Positions 1 to 4,172 of a stretch of DNA of 5,168 nucleotides are shown here, piece by piece. The position numbers were made by a program, and so were the translations under genes. Positions within the stretch are counted from its first letter, which is position 1. Every line of letters starts with the position of its first letter. This DNA comes from Deltaproteobacteria bacterium (GTDB lineage: Bacteria; Desulfobacterota; Desulfobulbia; Desulfobulbales; BM004), in the NCBI GenBank assembly GCA_019313095.1, contig JAFDBU010000213.1, positions 1 to 5,168 on the forward strand, written 5' to 3'. Under the pieces are notes generated by a model that did no database searches, was not told the DNA's origin, and saw only the letters and a list, made by a program, of their open reading frames with translations.

Positions 1-846
1 GAGGGAGTCTTCCAGGACCTCCGCGTGGTATAACACGATGGTGCCGCCTCTGGTCTGCTCAAGAATGCCAGCCTCACGCAGTTGTGAAAATGCCAGGGCA
101 CCCGGATCGTGGCCAAAGAGCTTGCTTTCCAGCAGACCCGGCTCAAACTGGCGAAGATCGATGACACCGTAAGGCCCCTCGCGATGAGCGCTGCCCTGGT
201 GAATCTGCCTTGCTGCTGATTTACGGCCCGTACCCGATTCACCTATGATAAATACCGGATCAAGGTCAGCGGTAAATTTTTTTATGCTTACCTGAACATT
301 TTTAAGCGACTTGGGTATCGATTCTTCCGGTCCCGGTCCGGATCCGGCTTCCGCGTCAAAAAAAGGATAGAGGTCCGCACTCTCGGGCTGCAGAAAGGTG
401 CGGGTGTGGTCGAAAATTGTTTCGACATGGTCCCGCATGGCAAAACGCAGTCTGTTGACCAGTGCCTTATCAAGTTGCTTGTGAAATACAGGATCGGCGA
501 GGAGGGTTTCCTGAAAAAATGCACCTGAGAATCTGCCCAGCACAACATCTGAAACAGCCCTTATGCTGACTGATCTTTTCTGGCCGGTCAACAGGGAACT
601 TTCGCCGAAGTGCCCTCCCTCCCCTATCCGGCCGATCATGCAGGTGCTGTTGTCATCCCTTCTTTCAATAAGCTCTACTTCACCGTTCAATACCAGGTAA
701 AAAAAGTCCCCCTCTGTGCCCCTTTTATAAATATATTCACCGGCATCTACAGAAACTGCCTCACAGGCCAATGCGATTTCATCAAGCTTTTTCGGGGACA
801 ATTCCCTTAAAAGACTTGATTTCTGTAATAATTCCCTCTCAACCAT
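1..846 (-). CDS. Cyclic-nucleotide-binding protein with degenerate sigma-54-activator-like AAA+ region (partial, C-terminus off the left edge)
   Basis: My own translation is open for 282 codons from an ATG at 844-846 to the window edge; an in-frame TAG lies four codons upstream, so this is the first possible ATG. Residues about 5-135 form a CRP-like cyclic-nucleotide-binding domain: GEYIYKRGTEGDFFYLVLNGEVEL, then the phosphate-binding cassette FGESSLL at 80-86 with the Arg-Ser pair at 91-92. A linker of about 60 residues follows. From about 190 the protein matches the start of a sigma-54 activator AAA+ domain: GESGTGRKSAARQIH at 202-216 and LESKLFGH near 239-246. Several key residues are altered: the Walker A Lys is Arg208 (Lys follows at 209), PGALAFSQ stands where GAFTGA belongs, and the Walker B acidic pair is Tyr273-His274. 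I infer a sensor or scaffold rather than a working sigma-54 ATPase. No clear Shine-Dalgarno is visible. Membrane or DNA-binding parts could lie off the window. Confidence 0.87.
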   Translation of the reverse strand, partial: MVERELLQKSSLLRELSPKKLDEIALACEAVSVDAGEYIYKRGTEGDFFYLVLNGEVELIERRDDNSTCMIGRIGEGGHFGESSLLTGQKRSVSIRAVSDVVLGRFSGAFFQETLLADPVFHKQLDKALVNRLRFAMRDHVETIFDHTRTFLQPESADLYPFFDAEAGSGPGPEESIPKSLKNVQVSIKKFTADLDPVFIIGESGTGRKSAARQIHQGSAHREGPYGVIDLRQFEPGLLESKLFGHDPGALAFSQLREAGILEQTRGGTIVLYHAEVLEDSL

Positions 847-985
847 GATTGTTGACTACTCTGGAACCTTAGCCCGAATGACCCCTTGGAACACGAAATC
901 AGGCCGGGCATTGGGAGACGTTTTGTCCGTAAAAATACCTAGAAACGTGCAAGTGCAATTAATACCAAAATATTGGCCTGAGTGC

Positions 986-1020
986 ACTATAAAGTAATGA
1001 TTGAGCTTTTGTGATGACAA
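986..1020 (-). promoter_or_regulatory. Weak candidate promoter for the cyclic-nucleotide-binding gene
   Basis: In the 240-base gap between the receiver stop and the next start, the minus strand has TATAGT (986-991), five of six matches to a -10 box, and further upstream TTGTCA (1015-1020). The two are too far apart (23 bases) to pair. TTGTCA spaces correctly only with the poor hexamer TACTTT (991-996, 18-base spacer). I saw no convincing terminator for the upstream receiver gene in this gap, so read-through from 1087 is equally possible. An 8-bp palindrome, AGTGCACT at 981-988, overlaps the -10 candidate and could be an operator. Confidence 0.2.
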
Positions 1021-1086
1021 AAAAATCTGCGTTTTACATTGAAAAAGAAAAAACAGAAAGATTGGTATAAAGATATTGAATAAAAA

Positions 1087-1539
1087 CTATGAGGCGTAAT
1101 TACACAAATTCTTGAAATCAGTTAATCTTCTTTGCGGATTTATATGTTGTTCGATTTTATCAAGCCATTCAAAAACTTCTGGAAGTTCAAACGGCTTTTT
1201 GAAAAATTTCAATCCAAGTTCTTTTGCTTTCTCCTCGTCCTCATTGCTTAAATCTCCTGACATCAGGGCCAGATTTCTGCAGTTGCAGCCTTTCGCCAGC
1301 TGCATTTCTATAAAATCTATACCTCTCATAACTGGCATATTTATATCGGCTAAAATTATATCTGTACACGACTGTTTATCAGGGCATGAACAGCTTTTAT
1401 GATCAAATATGGGGCAGGCGCCAGGATGCGGGTAAGTCAGGACCTCATACCCCCTTGAGCTGAAGACTATTTTCAACAGGTCAAGAATTTCATGGTGATC
1501 ATCAAATACCAGAATTCTGTAACTATTTTTTTTAACCAT
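1087..1539 (-). CDS. Single-domain response regulator (CheY-like receiver) with cysteine-rich insert
   Basis: This is a complete 150-residue receiver with no output domain. The phosphorylation site is intact: acidic pair Asp13-Asp14, phosphoacceptor Asp65 in ILADINMP, switch Ser94 in ALMSGD, and Lys115 in FKKPF. The region between beta2 and beta3 (residues 37-59) is longer than in CheY and carries Cys42, Cys50, Cys52 and Cys58. A further C-x-C pair (Cys85, Cys87) follows the phosphoacceptor in KGCNCRN. Such clustering suggests a bound metal, an Fe-S centre or disulfide/redox sensing, but that is inference. Lacking an output domain, it should act by protein contact or in a phosphorelay. The ATG at 1537-1539 lies 10 bases past the stop of the lipoprotein gene and has no good Shine-Dalgarno of its own (the nearest GGAG is 14 bases away), so translation is probably coupled to that gene. 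The cognate kinase is not evident. Confidence 0.92.
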   Translation of the reverse strand: MVKKNSYRILVFDDHHEILDLLKIVFSSRGYEVLTYPHPGACPIFDHKSCSCPDKQSCTDIILADINMPVMRGIDFIEMQLAKGCNCRNLALMSGDLSNEDEEKAKELGLKFFKKPFELPEVFEWLDKIEQHINPQRRLTDFKNLCNYAS

Positions 1540-1549
1540 TATTTCTGTT

Positions 1550-2062
1550 TCAGCTCCAGGGGTTGTTGGTTTCGGTCACCTTCCATTCATGACGGGCCAT
1601 TTTGAGAATGATGACTTTATCGGTATCAATCTTTTTATTTTCTTCAGGCAGTTCCATGGTGTAATTTCCCCTGACCGCAACTTTTACGTATAATACCGGC
1701 TCATCCTCAAAATACTCTTCTTTCTGGTCAACGAGTTCGATCTTCAGGCCGGAAAAATCAAAGGTTGCTTTTTCCAGGCTTTCAAGCATGCCTTTAGTTT
1801 TATTGACCCTGCAGGCAAGATCAATTTTTTCTGCTACTGTGGATTGGTCTTCCCTGGCATAGTAATAGACCAATGACTTATCCACCATAGTTTCATGCTT
1901 GGCAATGAATTCCCGGATAAAATCTTTTGGCAGCTCTACATTGGAACTGCTGCTGCAACCCGTTATGATGACAAATAAGACCAGAGTAAGTATAACAAAT
2001 AACGTCCCTCCGACTGTTGCTGCAAATCCCTCTTTCCCCTTCAATAATACTGGCGTACTCAC
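1550..2062 (-). CDS. Putative lipoprotein of unknown function
   Basis: This 170-residue protein starts at a GTG (2060-2062), chosen because GGAGGG lies 8 bases upstream. The N-terminus has basic residues (Lys8, Lys10), a hydrophobic stretch at about 13-34, and a lipobox ITGC with the lipidated cysteine at 36, followed by a Ser-rich SSSS stretch. This fits signal peptidase II processing. Ser at +2 fits outer-membrane sorting in Gram-negatives. The mature part is about 135 residues, charged, with alternating patterns such as EPVLYVKVAVRGNYTMEL and a C-terminal HEWKVTE, suggesting a small alpha/beta domain like other periplasmic stress or import-type folds. I do not recognise the family. It is the first gene of an apparent operon with the receiver 10 bases downstream, so it may be an envelope component tied to that signalling protein. 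A TTG (Leu7) start is possible but has no better ribosome site. Confidence 0.85.
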   Translation of the reverse strand: MSTPVLLKGKEGFAATVGGTLFVILTLVLFVIITGCSSSSNVELPKDFIREFIAKHETMVDKSLVYYYAREDQSTVAEKIDLACRVNKTKGMLESLEKATFDFSGLKIELVDQKEEYFEDEPVLYVKVAVRGNYTMELPEENKKIDTDKVIILKMARHEWKVTETNNPWS

Positions 2063-2070
2063 TTTCCAGA

Positions 2071-2076
2071 CCCTCC
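2071..2076 (-). promoter_or_regulatory. Ribosome binding site fixing the GTG start of the lipoprotein gene
   Basis: The minus strand reads GGAGGG, 8 bases before the GTG at 2060-2062. It is among the strongest Shine-Dalgarno sequences in the window and decides the start, since no ATG precedes the signal peptide in frame. Confidence 0.75.
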
Positions 2077-2131
2077 AAACTTCTTGGTTAATTTTTTGCT
2101 GCTGCTCTTCCAGAAAAAGGCTATTGTGATT

Positions 2132-2159
2132 ATTTTAGGATAAGTCAGCCTCCATACAA
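2132..2159 (-). promoter_or_regulatory. Candidate sigma-70-type promoter of the lipoprotein/receiver operon
   Basis: The minus strand has TTGTAT (2154-2159), a 16-base spacer and TAAAAT (2132-2137, five of six to the -10 consensus), about 70 bases before the GTG start. A perfect 14-bp palindrome sits directly upstream at 2160-2173. The -35 box is weak (three of six), so this is tentative. Confidence 0.35.
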
Positions 2160-2173
2160 AATCTTATAAGATT
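2160..2173. repeat. Perfect 14-bp palindrome, possible operator
   Basis: AATCTTATAAGATT is its own reverse complement. It abuts the -35 side of the candidate promoter at 2132-2159, where an activator would bind. No hairpin-plus-T-run pattern suggests a terminator here. The operator role is inferred from position only. Confidence 0.45.
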
Positions 2174-2284
2174 CTCAATCAGCTTTATTTTCCAATTAGG
2201 AAATTGTTCCCGATTTTCAACTTTCATGCTGTCCATGCAAATTCAACTACTGCAGACTCATATAAAGATAATTTTACATTATAC

Positions 2285-2300
2285 TATGCATATATGCATA
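2285..2300. repeat. Perfect 16-bp AT-rich palindrome
   Basis: TATGCATATATGCATA is self-complementary over all 16 bases and contains two ATGCAT units. It lies in AT-rich DNA about 220 bases upstream of the lipoprotein start. It could be a protein-binding site or simply low-complexity DNA. Confidence 0.6.
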
Positions 2301-2401
2301 TATCAAGTTCAATTTTGTGCGGTATGATGATGGTATGAGCACAGAACAAAGAGGGTTGAAAATGAACACCCTGAGGCAAGTGTGGCAAGTTACGACGAAA
2401 T

Positions 2402-2422
2402 ATTGAAGCTCCCCGCGGCAGG
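2402..2422 (+). repeat. Partial copy of the GC-rich hairpin repeat (left arm only)
   Basis: These 21 bases match 3738-3758 at 20 positions: ATTGAAGC, one variable base, then CCCCGCGGCAGG. The copy then diverges (TAAGCACC), so the right arm of the hairpin is missing. It looks like a decayed or truncated member of the family at 3738-3766 and 3812-3831. Confidence 0.65.
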
Positions 2423-2458
2423 TAAGCACCCTCAACCACAGGGCACTCTTTTCAGTAC

Positions 2459-2520
2459 CCCCTTGAGGGGTGTAAACTCGGACTTTGAACTGCGGGTAAT
2501 GACCCCTAAGGGGCATAAAC
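2459..2520. repeat. Tandem pair of small hairpins, period about 43 bases
   Basis: Two units share the pattern CCCCT, two or one bases, AGGGG, two bases, TAAAC. Unit 1 has arms at 2459-2463 and 2466-2470 and TAAAC at 2473-2477. Unit 2 has arms at 2503-2507 and 2509-2513 and TAAAC at 2516-2520. They sit just beyond the terminator of the response regulator gene. Confidence 0.6.
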
Positions 2521-2550
2521 TTTCGCTGTTCCTGTTCACCCCGGGGGCAG

Positions 2551-2586
2551 AATAAAAAGCCAGGCCCGGGGAAAAGGGCCTGGCTT
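2551..2586 (-). terminator. Intrinsic terminator of the response regulator gene
   Basis: An 11-bp perfect stem, AAGCCAGGCCC (2557-2567) with GGGCCTGGCTT (2576-2586), encloses an 8-base loop. On the minus strand the stem runs straight into TTTTTATT. It lies about 30 bases past the TAG stop at 2617-2619, as expected for Rho-independent termination, and should isolate the regulator from the lipoprotein operon. Confidence 0.92.
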
Positions 2587-2616
2587 GTCGAAACTTAAGA
2601 AGCTGGGAGCAGCCGT

Positions 2617-3273
2617 CTACTTGGCATCGAGTTCGGCTAGACCTTCACGCAGTGCATAAAGGGCTGCCTGGGTACGATTGGCCAGCTGCAGTTTGTTAAG
2701 GATATTGCCCACATGGATACGCACGGTTCCTTCCTTGATGTTGAGCGTCTTGGCAATTTCCTGGTTCGACATGCCTTGGGCAACATTCTTCAGGACCTCG
2801 ACTTCACGTACACTCAACGGTTCATCAGTGGGCGGCAGATCAGAAGGTTGATGCAGCTCCTGGATCACCTTCTGTGCAATAATAGGATGCAGGGAGGATT
2901 TTCCTTGGTAGACATCATTAATCGCCTGCATAAGTTCTTCAGGTGAGGAGTCTTTCAACAGGTAGCCGCTAGCTCCTGCCTTGATGGCTGAAAACACATT
3001 CTTGTCGTCACTGAAACTGGTAAGAACCAGGATTCTGGCATCCGGATTTTTCTTCTTGATCTCCGTGATGGCGGAGACGCCATCCTTACGGGGCATGATC
3101 AGGTCCATGATGATGACATCCGGCTTCAGCTTCCTGGCCATGGCCACAGCCTCTTCACCATCAATAGCCTCACCCACCAGTTCCATTTCCGGCTTGACAC
3201 CTACTAAAGACCGCAGTCCACGACGCACTACGGCATGATCATCACAAATAAGAAGTTTTATGGCTTTTGGCAT
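2617..3273 (-). CDS. NarL/FixJ (LuxR-type) response regulator
   Basis: This is a complete 218-residue regulator, the usual family length. The receiver (about 4-120) has Asp11-Asp12, phosphoacceptor Asp57 in IIMDLIMPRKDG, switch Thr85 in VLTSFSDD, and Lys107 in YLLKDSSPEEL. A linker leads to a LuxR-type HTH DNA-binding domain at about 150-212 (LSVREVEVLKNVAQGMSNQEIAKTLNIKEGTVRIHVGNILNKL). Phosphorylation should promote dimerisation and promoter binding. I chose the ATG at 3271-3273 because the protein then begins MPKAIKLLICDDH and GGGGA lies 5 bases upstream. A longer frame from a GTG at 3358-3360 would add 29 unrelated residues and has no ribosome site. The likely partner is the HisKA_3 kinase at 4173-5168, which has the matching family type and orientation but is 899 bases upstream. 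A terminator follows, so the gene is probably transcribed alone. Confidence 0.96.
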   Translation of the reverse strand: MPKAIKLLICDDHAVVRRGLRSLVGVKPEMELVGEAIDGEEAVAMARKLKPDVIIMDLIMPRKDGVSAITEIKKKNPDARILVLTSFSDDKNVFSAIKAGASGYLLKDSSPEELMQAINDVYQGKSSLHPIIAQKVIQELHQPSDLPPTDEPLSVREVEVLKNVAQGMSNQEIAKTLNIKEGTVRIHVGNILNKLQLANRTQAALYALREGLAELDAK

Positions 3274-3278
3274 GATAT

Positions 3279-3283
3279 TCCCC
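3279..3283 (-). promoter_or_regulatory. Ribosome binding site of the response regulator
   Basis: GGGGA on the minus strand lies 5 bases before the ATG at 3271-3273. It supports this start over the upstream in-frame GTG. Confidence 0.6.
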
Positions 3284-3308
3284 GTTCTTGAAAGCTCAAA
3301 AATAATAT

Positions 3309-3325
3309 TCTCTCGCTGTGAGAGA
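3309..3325 (-). repeat. Small dyad in the leader of the response regulator
   Basis: TCTCTC (3309-3314) and GAGAGA (3320-3325) form 6-bp arms around a 5-base loop, 35 bases upstream of the start codon and downstream of the candidate -10 box. It could be a leader hairpin or a repressor or autoregulation site. Confidence 0.45.
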
Positions 3326-3343
3326 TATCCCAACAGATAAACA

Positions 3344-3371
3344 AATATACCTATTATCACATCAATTACAA
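3344..3371 (-). promoter_or_regulatory. Candidate sigma-70-type promoter of the response regulator
   Basis: The minus strand has TTGTAA (3366-3371, four of six), a 16-base spacer and TATATT (3344-3349, five of six to TATAAT). The implied leader is about 65 bases and includes the dyad at 3309-3325. A promoter here would make the regulator independent of the distant kinase gene. Confidence 0.4.
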
Positions 3372-3433
3372 GGCTTTATATCATAGCCCCAAAAAAATTT
3401 CAGAAAGATAGAGCTAAAAAGGTGATAAACAAT

Positions 3434-3462
3434 GCTGACCTGCCTATACAGCTGGCCAGGTA
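3434..3462. repeat. Imperfect hairpin of unknown role
   Basis: ACCTGCC and GGCCAGGT pair with one bulged base around a loop of about nine bases. A GGGAAACCC mini-dyad follows near 3483-3491. The group looks RNA-like, but I could not match it to a known riboswitch class on either strand and no plus-strand gene follows. Confidence 0.3.
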
Positions 3463-3675
3463 AGGAGGCAAAGGCTGAATCCGGGAAACCCTTAATTTAC
3501 AGCGGGGAGACAAGAAAAATTGACAGAATTACAAACTGCACGGTCTTAATTCTTGAAAAGTAATATAGACAGGAATGATGGTTTTTCCTCCTGCTGGATT
3601 TTTAAACCGTAATAAGAATACCCTGGATCAATTCTTCCAAAATTAATTTATGAAATGTCGGGCATGAACTGTGAG

Positions 3676-3699
3676 AAATTTTGCAACTTATCAAAATTT
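3676..3699. repeat. AT-rich inverted repeat, 8-bp arms
   Basis: AAATTTTG (3676-3683) and CAAAATTT (3692-3699) are perfect complements around an 8-base loop. No T-run makes it a terminator. It lies at the left side of the repeat cluster. Confidence 0.5.
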
Positions 3700-3737
3700 G
3701 CGATCCTGAAGGGCAAATTGGATTTTGTGGGGGATGA

Positions 3738-3766
3738 ATTGAAGCGCCCCGCGGCAGGCCGCGAGG
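3738..3766 (+). repeat. GC-rich hairpin repeat, copy A
   Basis: CCCCGCGGC, AG, GCCGCGAGG (3747-3766) forms a stem of 8 pairs with a single C-A mismatch, preceded by ATTGAAGCG. The first 21 bases recur at 2402-2422. Copy B at 3812-3831 has the same architecture with a compensated pair change. This resembles a dispersed intergenic palindromic (REP-like) family; chromosome-wide abundance cannot be seen here. Confidence 0.75.
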
Positions 3767-3811
3767 AACCTCCTGAGGTAGGGATGTTGATTTATCAAAT
3801 GCGCTCACCAT

Positions 3812-3831
3812 CCCCGCAGCAAGCTGCGCGG
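3812..3831 (+). repeat. GC-rich hairpin repeat, copy B
   Basis: CCCCGCAGC, AA, GCTGCGCGG forms the same stem as copy A. The G-C pair of copy A is an A-T pair here, and the single mismatch falls at the same level of the stem (C-C here, C-A in copy A). Both copies continue into AA after the closing GG. Confidence 0.75.
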
Positions 3832-3872
3832 AATGCATTCGCTGTTCATGCTCAAGTTCAGGAAGGAGGTGC

Positions 3873-4000
3873 TAAAAAATTCAACGGGGAGGCAGCGTTG
3901 CTATTTAGGGCTTGTTTCCACATAGAGGGTGATTGGCGTCCTTTTGAGGATGGAATACTATGGGAAAATGAGGGGGCTGCCTCGCCCGTTGAAACTTTTA
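3873..4000. mobile_element. 128-bp MITE-like element with long imperfect terminal inverted repeats
   Basis: The left arm 3873-3896 (TAAAA, two bases, TTCAACGGG, GAGGCAGC) is complementary to the right arm 3976-4000 (GCTGCCTC, an extra G or C, CCCGTTGAA, two bases, TTTTA). The pairing covers about 22 bases with two mismatches and one unpaired base. The 79 bases between the arms carry no gene. Size and ends suit a miniature inverted-repeat element or a large hairpin repeat. I see no certain target-site duplication. The inner ends ATTCAACG and CGTTGAAA also resemble integron attC R boxes, but the last base departs from GTTRRRY. Confidence 0.5.
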
Positions 4001-4060
4001 TAAATATAATACCTTTTATTGTATTATGCAATATTACATATTAAAAAATTATAAAAAAAT

Positions 4061-4080
4061 TAAAGTTCCATAAAGTTCAA
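4061..4080. repeat. Tandem 10-bp direct repeat
   Basis: TAAAGTTCCA is followed at once by TAAAGTTCAA, one helical turn apart. The nine-base word CAATATTAC also occurs twice nearby (4029-4037 and 4078-4086). The stretch is AT-rich and downstream of the kinase stop, so a regulatory role is uncertain. Confidence 0.45.
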
Positions 4081-4094
4081 TATTACTAATAAGT

Positions 4095-4127
4095 CAGAGC
4101 AAATTTCATTCTTAAAAATAAGCTCTG
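4095..4127 (-). terminator. Weak candidate terminator downstream of the kinase
   Basis: CAGAGC (4095-4100) and GCTCTG (4122-4127) can pair around an AT-rich 21-base loop about 45 bases past the kinase stop. The minus-strand sequence after the stem (ACTTATTAG) is not a real T-run, so this is a poor intrinsic terminator. It is the only dyad in a suitable place. Confidence 0.25.
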
Positions 4128-4172
4128 CCTCTCAATTTTCAATGGGGCATATTGTCGCAGCAAGCTAAAAAA

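Larger units (their letters stand above)
2174..2550. other. Non-coding spacer with several small repeats
   Basis: No credible gene lies between the lipoprotein operon and the response regulator. The stretch holds the 16-bp palindrome at 2285-2300, a partial copy of the GC-rich hairpin repeat at 2402-2422, and two related hairpins at 2459-2477 and 2503-2520. The 80-residue open frame on the minus strand (2274-2516) begins inside one of these hairpins, has no ribosome site and resembles nothing I know. I see no tRNA or riboswitch. Confidence 0.6.
3361..4172. other. 812-base repeat-rich spacer between kinase and regulator, no credible gene
   Basis: The right part of a candidate promoter (to 3371) opens this stretch. 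3430-3510 has scattered short dyads of uncertain meaning. 3676-3699 is an AT-rich hairpin. 3738-3831 is a chain of four dyads including two related GC-rich hairpins. 3873-4000 is a long inverted-repeat element. 4000-4100 is very AT-rich with short direct repeats. A plus-strand open frame at 3655-4044 (129 codons) runs through the hairpins and the inverted repeat, lacks a ribosome site and is most simply translated repeat DNA. Confidence 0.65.

Noticed and set aside
972..988. Sigma-54 promoter resemblance (TGGC and TGCA words)
   Set aside because: The distance between the GG and GC elements is 7 bases rather than the required 10, and the orientation is away from the genes.
2274..2516. 80-codon minus-strand open frame
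   Set aside because: Its start lies within a small hairpin, it has no ribosome site, and its composition is not protein-like; it overlaps repeats and a palindrome.
3274..3360. N-terminal extension of the response regulator from a GTG
   Set aside because: The added 29 residues have no receiver homology and no ribosome site, and they would place the start inside the candidate -10 region. The ATG at 3271-3273 fits the family start.
3787..3798. FNR-like site TTGAT-ATCAA
   Set aside because: The half-sites are separated by two bases, not four, and no promoter or gene follows; it fits better as one of the dyads in the repeat chain.
3655..4044. 129-codon plus-strand open frame
   Set aside because: It has no ribosome site, passes through two hairpin repeats and both arms of the inverted-repeat element, and ends in AT-rich DNA. 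Its peptide is best read as translated repeat sequence.
2400..4100. CRISPR array
   Set aside because: The repeats are few, irregularly spaced and hairpin-type, with no set of equal-length spacers and no cas genes.
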